Origin: Planctomyces sp. SH-PL62
Lineage (GTDB): Bacteria > Planctomycetota > Planctomycetia > Isosphaerales > Isosphaeraceae
Assembly: GCF_001610895.1 (NCBI RefSeq)
Contig: NZ_CP011273.1
Location: forward strand, 496,001-560,000
Length of the DNA: 64,000 bases
Direction: 5' to 3'
The notes beneath the pieces are model-generated. The model did no database searches, was not told the origin of the DNA, and worked only from the letters and a program-made list of their open reading frames with translations. This document shows positions 9,251 to 18,463 of this stretch, in pieces. Positions within the stretch are counted from its first letter, which is position 1, and the number at the start of each line of letters is the position of its first letter. A program made the translations under genes and the position numbers.

Positions 9251-10279
9251 TCAGGCGCCTTTTCGGTCGTACTTGGGGGTGTCGGGCTCGCGGACCTCGG
9301 CGATCAGGCGCTTGATGAGGGATTCCGTGGTCTGGCCTTCGGCCTGGGCCTGGAAGTTGACGCTCAGGCGGTGGCGGAGGACCGGGAGCGCGACCTTGCG
9401 GACGTCGTCCAGCGAGACGCTGTAGCGGCCGTCCATCGCCGCCATCGCCTTGCCCGCCAGGATCAGGTTTTGGCCGGCGCGGGGGCCGGCGCCGTAGTCG
9501 ACCAGGTCCTTGATGAACTGGGGGGCGTACTCGTCGGCCGGGCGGGTGGCGCGGACCAGTCGGGCCACGTAGTCCACCGTGTAGTCAGACGCCGGCACCG
9601 ACGTCACCAGCCGCTGGAGGTTGACGATCGCCTTGGCCGAGAGGAGCTTCTTCAGCTCCGGCGACTCGCCGCGGGTCGTCCCGGCGAGGATCTTCTTCTC
9701 CTCGTCGAGCGAGGGGTAGCCCACCCGGACGTCGAACATGAAGCGGTCGAGCTGGGCCTCGGGGAGCGGATACGTCCCCTCCTGCTCGATCGGGTTCTGG
9801 GTGGCGATCACGAAGAACGGGTCGGGGAGCTTCAGCGTCTCCTGGCCCACCGTCACCTCGCGCTCCTGCATGGCCTGGAGCAGCGCCGCCTGGGTCTTGG
9901 GAGGGGTCCGGTTGATCTCGTCCGCCAGGATGATGTTCGAGAAGAGGGGGCCGGGGACGAACCGGAATTCGCGACGGCCCGACTCCGGCTCCTCCAGCAC
10001 GTTCGTGCCGGTGATGTCCGAGGGCATCAGGTCGGGGGTGAACTGGATCCGCTTGAAGCCGACGTCGAGGATCCTGGCGATCGAGCTGACCATCAGGGTC
10101 TTGGCCAGCCCCGGCACGCCCACCAGCAGGACGTGCCCGCGGGTGAAGATGGCGGCCAGGATCAGCTCGACGACGTCGTGCTGGCCGATGATGGCCTTGC
10201 TCAACTCGGCGGACATGACGTCCCGCGAGTGCCGAAACTCGTCGAGTAGCTGCGTGATCCGGTCGCTCGCTGTGGACAT
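9251..10279 (-). CDS. MoxR family AAA+ ATPase
   Basis: 342 residues from ATG 10279, the normal family length. Walker A is GVPGLAKT (54-61), Walker B ILADE (117-121), followed by INRTPPKTQAALLQAMQE and the sensor region FFVIATQNPIEQEGTYPLPEAQLDRF, all diagnostic of MoxR/RavA-type AAA+ proteins (AAA_3 with the helical lid at the C-terminus, sensor 2 region near GPRAGQNL). These ATPases act as chaperones that activate or assemble VWA-containing partner complexes. First gene of the minus-strand series moxR - DUF58 - BatA/VWA - VWA/amidotransferase-like protein, so its partners are presumably those products. The promoter should lie in the 577-base divergent gap upstream. Confidence 0.95.
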   Translation of the reverse strand: MSTASDRITQLLDEFRHSRDVMSAELSKAIIGQHDVVELILAAIFTRGHVLLVGVPGLAKTLMVSSIARILDVGFKRIQFTPDLMPSDITGTNVLEEPESGRREFRFVPGPLFSNIILADEINRTPPKTQAALLQAMQEREVTVGQETLKLPDPFFVIATQNPIEQEGTYPLPEAQLDRFMFDVRVGYPSLDEEKKILAGTTRGESPELKKLLSAKAIVNLQRLVTSVPASDYTVDYVARLVRATRPADEYAPQFIKDLVDYGAGPRAGQNLILAGKAMAAMDGRYSVSLDDVRKVALPVLRHRLSVNFQAQAEGQTTESLIKRLIAEVREPDTPKYDRKGA

Positions 10280-10856
10280 CCGATGTTCCGCCCCTGGAAA
10301 TTCGAACCGACCCGCGTCGCCGCCCGCGCCCCGACGGCGCCGACGGTCCGCAATTGTAGGCCCCCGCGAATCGGGGATTCAAGCGGCCGGAACGCCCGGC
10401 CCGAGGGATCGCCCCCCGACGCCGCCCGAAAATTCAGCGTTCCGCCCGATACGACGACGCCGAGACGCCCTCGTCGGCCGCGTCCTTCCCGCCGCGACCT
10501 CCCGGACAGACGCGATTTGAGGAATCGCAATCGCTTGGTCGGTCGAAGGTTGCAACGCGGCCTCGGCCGGACCGGCCGGCGTCGCGCCGGGCTCGGCCCC
10601 CGAATTGCTTGAGGCACCCTCCCGGAGGCGACGCTCGAAGTTCCCCGGCGGCCCCTCCCCTCCTCTCCCCCGCTCGACGTCCGCGGCCCTCCCCGGCCCG
10701 ACTCGGGCGGACCCCCCGCGCGGCCCGGCCCGGCCTCGCGGGGACGCCGTCTCGCCCTCCCCCGGCGCGGCGGCGAACCGACCGGTCCCGGCCGGCCCGA
10801 AGTCGCGTCGGCCCCCGCTCGGGGACGAATCCCAGGAATCAGGACGGAAGATCCAG
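10280..10856. other. Divergent intergenic region, 577 bases
   Basis: Lies between the starts of moxR (minus) and a secreted protein gene (plus), so it should hold both promoters. The sequence is GC-rich with homopurine/homopyrimidine patches and long proline/arginine-like codon strings in several frames, none with coding character. I see no clear promoter hexamers, dyads or RNA structure that I can support. A GGAAG about 8 bases before ATG 10857 serves as the ribosome binding site of the plus-strand gene. Confidence 0.5.
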
Positions 10857-11981
10857 ATGATTACAAGCCTTCATGTGCTCGCCCGACTGGCGACGCTCGC
10901 GTTCGCCGGCCTGTCGCTGGCCGCGTTGACGGCGGCTCGGATGCAGCCCCTTCCCGAAGGGCCGGCTGCGGCTGCGGCGTCGAACCCCTGGGAGGCCCTG
11001 ACGGCCGACGTCCGCAACGGCCGACCGCCCGTGGATCTGCTCCACCGCGAGGACGGCCGGCTGCGGCGGCTCGTCGTCCCGGACGCCGAGCGCTGGGATT
11101 TCCTGACGACGGCCCCCCGGATGGGCGCGGACGGCTCGATGGAGGCCGTGGGCCGGTTCGCCACCAGGGCCGGGGACGGGGGACCGTCCGGCGAGGGAGC
11201 CGTGGGACTGGTGCGGGTCCGGCTGCCGGAGGCCGAGGTGCTGGAGCGCGTGGAACTCGACGTCGTGCCCACCGGTCGCGTCGCCTGGGACCCCGCCCGG
11301 GCCGACCACGTCGTCTTCCCGGGCTCGACGGGGCGGCTGTACTCCTACCGGTTCCTCGCCGACCCCGCGGCCGAGACCGGGCGGGGGGGCTCGGCGGCGC
11401 TTCTCCTGGACTGGCGGTGTGAGGCCCCGGGCGGGCGCGCTCCCTTCGTGGTCGATCCCGTGTGGCCCGCCGCGCCCGAGCTTCGCGGGGTGCTGATCGT
11501 CTCGCTCGCCAGGCTCCGGCGGACCGACGAGCCCGGGAAGGCCCTGCCGATGGCCCCCTGGTGGGTCGAGCTGGGGGACGACGGCGAGGCGATCGTCGCC
11601 GCCGGGCCGCTGTTCGACGACGCCGAGCTCGACGGCTACGACCCGAGGTCGCGGATGCGACATCCGAACGTGGCGGCCCGGGACGGTCGTCTCCAGTTGA
11701 TCTACCTGCTCCACACCCCCGGGGCCGACCAGGCCGTCCCCTACTCGGCCGACCTGGAAATCTCGACGGAGACGGGCCGTCCCCGCGTGAGGCCGGGCTC
11801 GGCGGCTCCGGTCGGTCGCGCGATGGCGGCGGTCGGCGCGCTCGTCCCGTCGCTCGACGGCCGATCGGCCTTCGCCGCGAGCCAGGGGACGGACCGCATC
11901 CTGCGGCTCCCGCTGGACTCCCGGCCGACGGCCTCCCCCGCCCCCGCCGCCCGGGTCGACCTGGCGAGGATCGCCGACTGA
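10857..11981 (+). CDS. Secreted hypothetical protein, propeller-like
   Basis: 374 residues. ATG 10857 is preferred over the far upstream in-frame starts because it is preceded by GGAAG and begins a clean signal peptide (ITSLHVLARLATLAFAGLSLAAL, residues 2-24). The mature part contains repeated short beta stretches, for example GRVAWDPARADHVVFPGSTGRLYSYRF, APWWVELGDDGEAIV and GRLQLIYLLHTPG, and near the C-terminus LVPSLDGRSAFAASQGTDRILRLPL, which suggest a beta-propeller. No enzyme motif is recognised. Probably periplasmic or surface-located. Same strand as, and 133 bases before, the DUF4159 gene; co-transcription is possible but not shown. Confidence 0.65.
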   Translation: MITSLHVLARLATLAFAGLSLAALTAARMQPLPEGPAAAAASNPWEALTADVRNGRPPVDLLHREDGRLRRLVVPDAERWDFLTTAPRMGADGSMEAVGRFATRAGDGGPSGEGAVGLVRVRLPEAEVLERVELDVVPTGRVAWDPARADHVVFPGSTGRLYSYRFLADPAAETGRGGSAALLLDWRCEAPGGRAPFVVDPVWPAAPELRGVLIVSLARLRRTDEPGKALPMAPWWVELGDDGEAIVAAGPLFDDAELDGYDPRSRMRHPNVAARDGRLQLIYLLHTPGADQAVPYSADLEISTETGRPRVRPGSAAPVGRAMAAVGALVPSLDGRSAFAASQGTDRILRLPLDSRPTASPAPAARVDLARIAD

Positions 11982-12114
11982 TCCTCCCCCGCGCCCGGGA
12001 CGCCCCAGGCGACTTTCTCGCCTTGCCGTCGCCTCGCCGGGCGTGGGATAGTTGTCGTAGGGGGCGCGTCGGCCGTTCGGCGGGCGCGGTCGCCCCGGAC
12101 TCGGGAGGCTCGCC

Positions 12115-14439
12115 ATGGCGCACAGGTTCCGGGGGGTGTTCAGGTTGGTCGTCGGGCTCGCGGCGGGGGCCGTCGCCTGGGGCTCGACGGTCGGCGAGGT
12201 TCGCGCGGCCGTGACCCATGAGCAGGTCGAACGCGCCATCCGCGACGGCGTCCGCTTCCTCAAGAAGCAGCAGATCCCCGAGACCGGGGGCTGGCGGGAT
12301 TACCAGGTCGGCGGCGAGGCCCGGACCGGGCTCACCAGTCTCGTCACGCTGGCCCTCCTGACCGCCGGGGAGCCCGCCGACTCGCCCACGATCCGCTCGG
12401 CGCTCGACTTCCTGCGGAAATGGAGCCCCGATCAGCTCGATTCCACCTACGCCGTCGCCCTCCAGACGATGGTCTACGCCGCCGCCGACCCCAAGGCCGA
12501 CGTCAACCGGATCATCGCCAACGTCGACTGGCTGGAGCGGGCCCAGATCCGGCCCAACGACCCCGTCGACTGGCCCGGTTCGTGGAGTTACAACCTGGGA
12601 AAGCGGTCCCCCGGCGACAACTCCAACACCCAGTACGCCCTGCTGGGGCTGCACGCGGCCTCCGAGGCGGGCGTCCAGGCCAAGCCCGAGGTCTGGAATC
12701 TGTCGCGGGCCTACTGGGAGAGCGCCCAGCGCGGCGACGGCGGCTGGGGCTATCACCACAAGCAGCGCGATTCGGGCTCGACCGGCAGCATGACGGCGGC
12801 GGGGATCTCCAGCCTGGTGATCACCGGCCTCCGCCGCTTCCAGGGGTCCGAGGAGATCCACGGGGAGAACATCCAGAACTGCGGCAAGGTGACGGTCAAC
12901 AAGAACCTCCAGCGCGGCATCAACTGGATGGCCGGCCGCTTCCAGGTCGGCCAGAACATCAATATGGGCCCGGCCTGGCGGCTGTATTACCTGTACGGCG
13001 TCGAGCGCGCCGGGCGGCTCGGCGGCCTCCGGTTCTTCGGCGAGCACGACTGGTATCGCGAGGGCGCCGAGGCCCTCGTCCACGAGCAGGACAAGCTCGG
13101 CGGATTCTGGGAAGGGGTGGTGAACGAGAGGGACCCGCTCATCGCCACCAGCTTCGCGCTCCTGTTCCTCGCCAAGGGCCGGGCGCCGGTGCTGGTGAAC
13201 AAGCTGCGGCACGGCCCGCAGACGGACTGGGACAACGACCCCGACGACGTCCGCAACCTGGTCAACCTGGTCTCCCAGGACTGGAAGCACCTGCTGACCT
13301 GGCAGGTGGTCGATCCCGGCTCGGCGAGCGTTGAGGAGCTGCTCCAGGCCCCGATCGCCTTCATCAACGGCCACCTCGCCCCCGAGTTCTCCGACCTCGC
13401 CGTGAAGAACCTCCGCGACTACGTCGACCAGGGGGGATTCCTCGTCGCCGACGCCTGCTGCGGACGCGAGGAGTTCGACGTCGGCTTCCGCGACCTGATG
13501 AAGCGGGTCTTCCCCGAAGAGAATTACCGGCTCAAGCCCCTCTCCAACGACCACCCGATCTGGCGGGCCAAGCACCTGCTGACCCCGGGGATCTATCCGC
13601 TCTGGGGCGTGGAGCACGGCTGCCGGACGGTCGTGATCTACTCCCCCAAGGACCTGTCCTGCTACTGGAACCAGATGGACCGCACCGAGCGGGATCGCAA
13701 GAACCCGGCCATCGGCCTGGCGACGATGGTGGGCCAGAACATCGTCGACTACGCGACCGGCCGCGAGCTGCCGGCCGACAAGCTGGTCGTCCGCGAGGTC
13801 CGCGAGTTCAAGGCCGACGTCCCCAAGCGGGGCTCGCTTCGGATCGCCAAGCTCCAGCACGGCGGCGACTGGAACATCGCCCCGCTGGCCGTCCCGAACC
13901 TGATGGACGCCCTGCGCAAGCCGCCGCTGGGCTTCGACGTGGCCGTCTCCCAGAAGGACCTCTCGCCCAGCGACCCGGCGCTCATCTACTACCCCCTGAT
14001 CTACTTCCACGGCCGCGCCGCGGCCTCGTTCTCGCCCGAGGACATGGAGGCCCTGCGGAAGCACATCGATCCGGGGGGCGGCACCATCTTCGCCGACGCC
14101 GCCTGCGGCAGCCCCGGCTTCGACGCCTCGTTCCGCCGCTTCGCCGCCGAGCTGTTCCCGAACAACCCCCTGGTGCCGATCCCCAAGGACGACGAGCTGT
14201 TCTCCGAGAAGGTCTACTTCGACCTGAAAGACTCGCAGTACACCAAGGCGGCCGGCGGCGGCAAGGACTACCCCCAGCTCGAAGGGGTCAAGGTCAACGG
14301 CCACTGGTCCATCATCTACTCCAAGTTCGACATCGGTTGCGCCCTCGAACGCCACTCCGGCCTCGACTGCAAGGGCTACACCTACGAAAGCGCCCTGCGG
14401 ATCGCCGCCAACGTCGTCATCTACTCCACCCTCCCCTGA
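12115..14439 (+). CDS. Secreted prenyltransferase-fold protein with two DUF4159 domains
   Basis: 774 residues from ATG 12115. Signal peptide at residues 1-31 (VVGLAAGAVAWGS...VRAA). Residues about 35-370 form an alpha/alpha-barrel like squalene cyclase or prenyltransferase repeats: VRFLKKQQIPETGGW, GLTSLVTLALLTAG, NTQYALLGLHAA, ESAQRGDGGWGYHH, SGSTGSMTAAGISSL. The aspartate-rich cyclase signature is not seen, so it need not be a cyclase. Two DUF4159 domains follow, at about 385-560 and 565-770, each with the GG(F/T) motif: GGFLVADACCG and GGTIFADAACG, preceded by INGH and YFHGR. DUF4159 resembles an amidotransferase-like Rossmann fold. Such proteins are common in planctomycetes; function unknown. 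Followed by a palindromic repeat and then the convergent photolyase gene. Confidence 0.85.
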   Translation: MAHRFRGVFRLVVGLAAGAVAWGSTVGEVRAAVTHEQVERAIRDGVRFLKKQQIPETGGWRDYQVGGEARTGLTSLVTLALLTAGEPADSPTIRSALDFLRKWSPDQLDSTYAVALQTMVYAAADPKADVNRIIANVDWLERAQIRPNDPVDWPGSWSYNLGKRSPGDNSNTQYALLGLHAASEAGVQAKPEVWNLSRAYWESAQRGDGGWGYHHKQRDSGSTGSMTAAGISSLVITGLRRFQGSEEIHGENIQNCGKVTVNKNLQRGINWMAGRFQVGQNINMGPAWRLYYLYGVERAGRLGGLRFFGEHDWYREGAEALVHEQDKLGGFWEGVVNERDPLIATSFALLFLAKGRAPVLVNKLRHGPQTDWDNDPDDVRNLVNLVSQDWKHLLTWQVVDPGSASVEELLQAPIAFINGHLAPEFSDLAVKNLRDYVDQGGFLVADACCGREEFDVGFRDLMKRVFPEENYRLKPLSNDHPIWRAKHLLTPGIYPLWGVEHGCRTVVIYSPKDLSCYWNQMDRTERDRKNPAIGLATMVGQNIVDYATGRELPADKLVVREVREFKADVPKRGSLRIAKLQHGGDWNIAPLAVPNLMDALRKPPLGFDVAVSQKDLSPSDPALIYYPLIYFHGRAAASFSPEDMEALRKHIDPGGGTIFADAACGSPGFDASFRRFAAELFPNNPLVPIPKDDELFSEKVYFDLKDSQYTKAAGGGKDYPQLEGVKVNGHWSIIYSKFDIGCALERHSGLDCKGYTYESALRIAANVVIYSTLP

Positions 14440-14472
14440 CCCGACTGCAGGGTTCCCGTCTGGCCAGCAAAT

Positions 14473-14523
14473 CCTTCCCCCCTCGCGGGGGAAGGTGGCC
14501 CGAAGGGCCGGATGAGGGGGAGA
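14473..14523. repeat. REP-like palindromic intergenic element
   Basis: A perfect 9-base stem, CCTTCCCCC (14473-14481) with GGGGGAAGG (14487-14495), loop CTCGC, is followed at once by a second hairpin GGCCC (14497-14501) with GGGCC (14505-14509), loop GAA, and then GGATGAGGGGG. It lies between two convergent genes. A related copy in opposite orientation is at 46741-46786. Double-hairpin elements of this type are usual for REP-like repeats; a role as a transcription stop is possible, although there is no T-tract. Confidence 0.6.
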
Positions 14524-14600
14524 CGAGCAGGAAAACCGACGCTTTTCCGTGTCGTCCGCGTCGTCGGCGCCCCTCGTCTGGCCCTGGGCGCCAGGGGCGT

Positions 14601-16004
14601 TCACGCCTGGCCCTGCTGCTTCGCGATCGATTCGACGCGGCGGATGTAGCCTGCGGAGTCGAACTTCTTGCGGGTGCTCTCGTAGCTCATGAAGCGGACG
14701 GTGCCGAAGATGGGGCGTTCGGGCCAGGGGCGGTCGTGCTTGCCGCCGACGGCCCAGGCGACCCCCGTGTAGCCGTTGGGGTCGCGTCCGTCCATCTCGT
14801 AGCGATCGTTCAGCTCGACCGCGACCGCGAACGCCTGCTCGGCGGTCGGCGACCACTCCAGGATCTTCTTGGCCCAGTACATTCGCAGATAATTGTGCAT
14901 CCGGCCGGTGAGCGTCATCTCCTTCTGGGAGGCGTTCCAGAGCGGGTCGTGGGTCTCGGCCCGTTCTAGCTGGTCCGAGGTGTAGACGACCGGCCGAGGG
15001 TCGTCGGCGTGCTTGGCGAGGGTCTTCCTCGCCCACTCGGGGCAGCCGGCCAGCGAATCATAGTCAGGGTTGCGCGCCACGAAGTTGATCGCCAACTCGC
15101 GACGGACGATCAGCTCTTCGAGCAGGACGTCGATCCCCTCGCGCGGGCCGTCGCTCTGGATCGCGGCCAGGGCGATCGTCGTCGGGCTGATGTGGCCGTA
15201 ATGGAGGTGGGCGGAGAGTTCCGTGGTGCAATAGGGCGTCGGCTCGTTGCGGTCCTCGGCGTACCTGTGCAGACGCTCGTCGAGGAATCGCTTCAGCCGC
15301 CGCATCGCCTCGCGAGTGCCGCCGACGTAGCCGGGGACTTCTCCCACGCCTCCCACCCGGAGCGCCTTCATCAGCGAGTCGGGCTCGATTTCCGCGCCGT
15401 CGGGGATCTCGCCGGGCCAGGGCTGGCGGGCTCGGATCTCGGGGATCGGCTTCAGGTATTCGTCCCAGACGCGGTGGATCTTGGGCCGGAGCGTCCTCGC
15501 GGCGTACTCCTCCTTCGGGAAAAGCGAGGTGGGGACGACGACGTCGGCGTCGACCAGGTGGAACGGAACCTTCAAGGCGCGGGCGACGACCTCGCGCCAG
15601 CGTCGGCCCACGCGGACGGGGTTCTCGTCGCCGACGACGAACGCCGCCCCGACCTCCTCGGCGAAGGCGGGGACGACCTCCTCGGGCGATCCCAGCCTGA
15701 CGACCAGCGGCACCCCCCGGCGCTCCAGGTCGGCTCGGGCGTCGACCAGGCCCTCGACGAGGAAGCGATAATGCCGACGCTGGGCGGCCGGATAGTCGGC
15801 GGTGAGGCCGAAGACGGCGATCACCGGCTTGCCGATCGCGTCGCCCACGGCGATCGCCATGTTAAGCGCCGGATTGTCGACCCCTCGCTGGGCGCGTTGC
15901 ATCCAGTAGACGACGCACGCCCCGTCCGAAGCGGGAGCCCCGTCGCGGGCCGCCCGCACGCGAGGGTGGGGGGCGAGGAGACGTTCCAGGGATGGTCCGG
16001 ACAT
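14601..16004 (-). CDS. phrB: Class II deoxyribodipyrimidine photolyase
   Basis: 467 residues from ATG 16004, the usual size for a class II CPD photolyase, which repairs UV-made cyclobutane pyrimidine dimers using FAD and blue light. The N-terminal alpha/beta antenna domain is seen in ACVVYWMQRAQRGVDNPAL and VIAVFGLTADYP. The C-terminal FAD domain shows RFLDERLHRYAEDRNEPT, LSAHLHYGHISP and the class II signature LTGRMHNYLRMYWAKKILEW, then GRDPNGYTGVAWAVGGKHDRPWPERPIFGTVRFM. A purine-rich AAGG lies 8 bases before the start. It is divergent from the inositol-phosphate synthase cluster; no functional link is evident. The symbol is used for the photolyase activity, not for the E. coli class I protein. 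Confidence 0.93.
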   Translation of the reverse strand: MSGPSLERLLAPHPRVRAARDGAPASDGACVVYWMQRAQRGVDNPALNMAIAVGDAIGKPVIAVFGLTADYPAAQRRHYRFLVEGLVDARADLERRGVPLVVRLGSPEEVVPAFAEEVGAAFVVGDENPVRVGRRWREVVARALKVPFHLVDADVVVPTSLFPKEEYAARTLRPKIHRVWDEYLKPIPEIRARQPWPGEIPDGAEIEPDSLMKALRVGGVGEVPGYVGGTREAMRRLKRFLDERLHRYAEDRNEPTPYCTTELSAHLHYGHISPTTIALAAIQSDGPREGIDVLLEELIVRRELAINFVARNPDYDSLAGCPEWARKTLAKHADDPRPVVYTSDQLERAETHDPLWNASQKEMTLTGRMHNYLRMYWAKKILEWSPTAEQAFAVAVELNDRYEMDGRDPNGYTGVAWAVGGKHDRPWPERPIFGTVRFMSYESTRKKFDSAGYIRRVESIAKQQGQA

Positions 16005-16330
16005 GTTGCGCCTTGAGCGAGGGGGCCGAGAGTCGGGTCGCCGCGACCCGATATTGTAACGGCGGCCCGGCCTCGCCGTCGCCAGGGGGGCCGGGGCCGG
16101 ACGTCGCTCTCATAGGCCGGCGGCGGACGCGGGAAGGGCGGTGCGACCGGGCATTGTGACGGTCGCCCGGGCGGCGGGGTACGTTCGGCGGCTCGGCGCG
16201 GGTTGAACGCGGGGGGCTCTGGGGCCATAATGGGAAGATGGGCCGACCCGGGCGTGCCGTCGGGCCGCCGTCGGCTCCCCTCCTCCATCCTGCCTCCCCC
16301 CTGCACCGCGAACGAACAGGTGAAGCGAAC
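16005..16330. other. Divergent intergenic region, 326 bases
   Basis: Separates the starts of photolyase (minus) and inositol-phosphate synthase (plus). It is GC-rich with C-runs around 16260-16310. No promoter motif, dyad or coding remnant is convincing. A weak purine stretch (GGTGAAGCGAAC) immediately precedes ATG 16331. Confidence 0.45.
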
Positions 16331-17557
16331 ATGGCGCGTCGGCGTGTTGGACTCTGGCTCGTGGGAGCCTTCGGCGGGGTTGGGACGACGATCACGGTGG
16401 GCCTCGCGGCGATGGCGAAGGGGCTCGTCGATCAGACCGGCCTGACGACCGGCCTCCCCGCGTTCCGCGACCTGCCCCTCCCCGCCCCCGGCGATTTCGT
16501 CGTCGGCGGGCATGAGATTCGGAACACGACGTTCGCCGCCTCGGCCGAGGAATTCCGCGCCGCGTCGGGGGTCTTCGACGCCTCCTGGCTGGAAGCCTGC
16601 CGCGACGAGCTGGCGGCGGCCTCCGCGCGGGTGCGGCCCGCCCCCCGATACGGCCTGAGCCCCACCGTCGCCAAGCTCGGCGACTGGGCCGCCGACGCCT
16701 CCGCCGGCACCGCTCGCCAGGCGCTCGAACGCATCGAGGCCGACCTCGCCGCGTTCGTAACCGCCGAGAAGCTCGACCACCTGATCGTCCTGAACGTCTC
16801 CAGCACCGAGCCCCCGTTCCGCACCGGGGCGCCCCACGAGTCCCTCGCCGCGCTGGAAGCCGTCCTGGACCGCCCCGGCGACCCGGTCCTGCCGTCGAGC
16901 GCGCTCTACGCCCTGGCGGCGTTCCGCGGCGGCCACACGCACCTGAACTTCACCCCCAGCCTGGGCGGGTCGTTCCCCGCCGCGCGAGAGCTGGCCGAGC
17001 GGACCGGCTCGCTCTACGGCGGCAAGGACGGCAAGACGGGCGAAACCCTCATGAAGACCGTGCTGGCGCCCATGTTCGCCGCGCGGAACTTCCAGGTGAT
17101 GAGCTGGGTCGGCCACAACATCTTCGGCAACCGCGACGGCGTGGTGCTCGACGACCCCTCGAACAAGTCGTCCAAGGTCGAGACCAAGGACCGGGTCATC
17201 ACCGAGATCCTCGGCTACAAGCCCGCCTCCGTCGTCTCGATCGAGTACGTCCCCGACATGGGCGACTGGAAGACGGCCTGGGACCACATCCACTTCAAGG
17301 GTTTCCTCGGCACCAAGATGGCCCTCCAGTTCACCTGGCAAGGCTGCGACAGCCTCCTCGCCGCCCCCCTCGGCGTCGACCTCGCCCGCCTCGCCGACTT
17401 CGAAAAGCAGCGCGGGGGCAAGGGCCTGATGCTCCACCTCTCCTGCTTCTTCAAGGGCCCCGAAGGCGACCCCGAGAACGACTTCTTCAAGCAGTTCGCC
17501 CGCCTCGAAGCCTACGCCGCCGCCGCCCAGGCCGAGGCGACGGCCGAGAGCCGCTGA
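16331..17557 (+). CDS. Inositol-3-phosphate synthase family protein
   Basis: 408 residues. ATG 16331 is chosen because the glycine-rich NAD site (GLWLVGAFGGVGTTITVGLAAM) must be near the N-terminus. Conserved family features are visible: LIVLNVSSTEPP, SSALYALAAFRGGHTHLNFTPS, YGGKDGKTGETLMKTVLAPMFAARNF, SWVGHNIFGNRDGVVLDDP, NKSSKVETKD and SIEYVPDMGDWKTAWDHIHFKGFLG. The enzyme isomerises glucose-6-phosphate to myo-inositol-3-phosphate using NAD. It heads a tight plus-strand cluster with a TIM-barrel isomerase, a UbiA-type prenyltransferase and a second TIM-barrel protein. In ebo-type clusters of many bacteria such a synthase accompanies the membrane prenyltransferase, which suggests that an inositol-phosphate is a cluster intermediate (inference). 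Confidence 0.92.
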   Translation: MARRRVGLWLVGAFGGVGTTITVGLAAMAKGLVDQTGLTTGLPAFRDLPLPAPGDFVVGGHEIRNTTFAASAEEFRAASGVFDASWLEACRDELAAASARVRPAPRYGLSPTVAKLGDWAADASAGTARQALERIEADLAAFVTAEKLDHLIVLNVSSTEPPFRTGAPHESLAALEAVLDRPGDPVLPSSALYALAAFRGGHTHLNFTPSLGGSFPAARELAERTGSLYGGKDGKTGETLMKTVLAPMFAARNFQVMSWVGHNIFGNRDGVVLDDPSNKSSKVETKDRVITEILGYKPASVVSIEYVPDMGDWKTAWDHIHFKGFLGTKMALQFTWQGCDSLLAAPLGVDLARLADFEKQRGGKGLMLHLSCFFKGPEGDPENDFFKQFARLEAYAAAAQAEATAESR

Positions 17558-17623
17558 ACCAGTCGTGCGGGCCGCCGCAACCGACCCGTGGTCCTCCGAC
17601 GCCTCCTCCGACGGACTCCCCCC

Positions 17624-18463
17624 GTGAAACTCGCCTTCAGCTCCAACGCATATTTGAAGCATCCGTTCGACGAGACCGCGGCGCGGATCGCGGCGGTCGG
17701 CTACGACGGGCTCGAACTGCTGGCCGACGTCCCGCACGCCTGGCCCGCGGGCCTGCTGGAAGGGCCGAAGCGGGCGATCCGCGAGGCCATGCGGGCCAAC
17801 GGGCTCGCGTTCTCGAACATCAACGCGTTCATGATGAACGCGGTGGCCGACCATCGCCAGCCCTACTGGCACCCCTCGTTCCTGGAGCCCGACGAGGCCT
17901 ACCGCCGCGTCCGGATCGACCACACCCGCCGCGCGCTTGACCTCTGCGCCGAGCTGGGCGCCCCCCACATCACCACCGAGCCGGGCGGGCCGATCCCCTC
18001 GGGGATGTCCCGCGCCCAGGCCGTCGACCTCTTCGTCGAGACCCTCAAGCCCCTGGCCGAGCACGCCGAGAGGCTCGGCGTCCTGCTCCTGATCGAGCCC
18101 GAGCCTGAGCTGCTCCTGGAGACGACCGATCAGTATATCGAGATCCACGAGCGCGTCGGCTCGCTGGCGCTCGGGCTGAACTTCGACGTCGGCCACGCTT
18201 ACTGCATGAGCGAGGATCTGCCCAGGGCGATCGCCGCGCTGGCCCCCCTGACCCGCCACTACCACCTGGAGGACATCGCGGCGACGCGGGTCCACCACCA
18301 CATGATCCCCGGCGACGGCGTGATCGACTTCGCCGAGGTGGTCGACGCGATCAAGCGGACCGGCTACGACGGCTGGCTGACCGTCGAACTGTACCCGTTC
18401 CAGGACGACCCGGACGTCGCGGCGAAGCGGGCGTACGACGTCCTGAAGCCGCTGGTCGGATGA
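17624..18463 (+). CDS. Sugar phosphate isomerase/epimerase (TIM barrel, ebo-type cluster)
   Basis: 279 residues from GTG 17624 (VKLAFSSNAYLKH), chosen since relatives start with MKLAFS; a GTG at 17588 would add 12 arginine-rich residues. The AP-endonuclease-2 TIM-barrel pattern is clear: IAAVGYDGLELLADVPHAW at the first barrel strand, LLLIEPEPELLLE, LGLNFDVGHAYC and HYHLEDIAATRVHHHMIPGDGVIDF, then GWLTVELYPFQDDP. The E, D, H and E residues in these motifs are the expected divalent metal ligands. Soluble, cytoplasmic. Its stop overlaps the start of the UbiA gene by four bases (ATGA), so the two are translationally coupled. Substrate unknown. Confidence 0.88.
   Translation: MKLAFSSNAYLKHPFDETAARIAAVGYDGLELLADVPHAWPAGLLEGPKRAIREAMRANGLAFSNINAFMMNAVADHRQPYWHPSFLEPDEAYRRVRIDHTRRALDLCAELGAPHITTEPGGPIPSGMSRAQAVDLFVETLKPLAEHAERLGVLLLIEPEPELLLETTDQYIEIHERVGSLALGLNFDVGHAYCMSEDLPRAIAALAPLTRHYHLEDIAATRVHHHMIPGDGVIDFAEVVDAIKRTGYDGWLTVELYPFQDDPDVAAKRAYDVLKPLVG

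Noticed and set aside
5889-9425. A 1178-codon open frame on the plus strand across the BatA/DUF58 genes
   Set aside because: It is a GC-driven antisense shadow of the minus-strand genes; residues are low-complexity Gly/Arg/Val/Leu/Asp with no domain signal.
17588-17623. Alternative GTG start of the TIM-barrel isomerase at 17588
   Set aside because: Adds 12 arginine-rich residues before the family's usual MKLAFS-like start.
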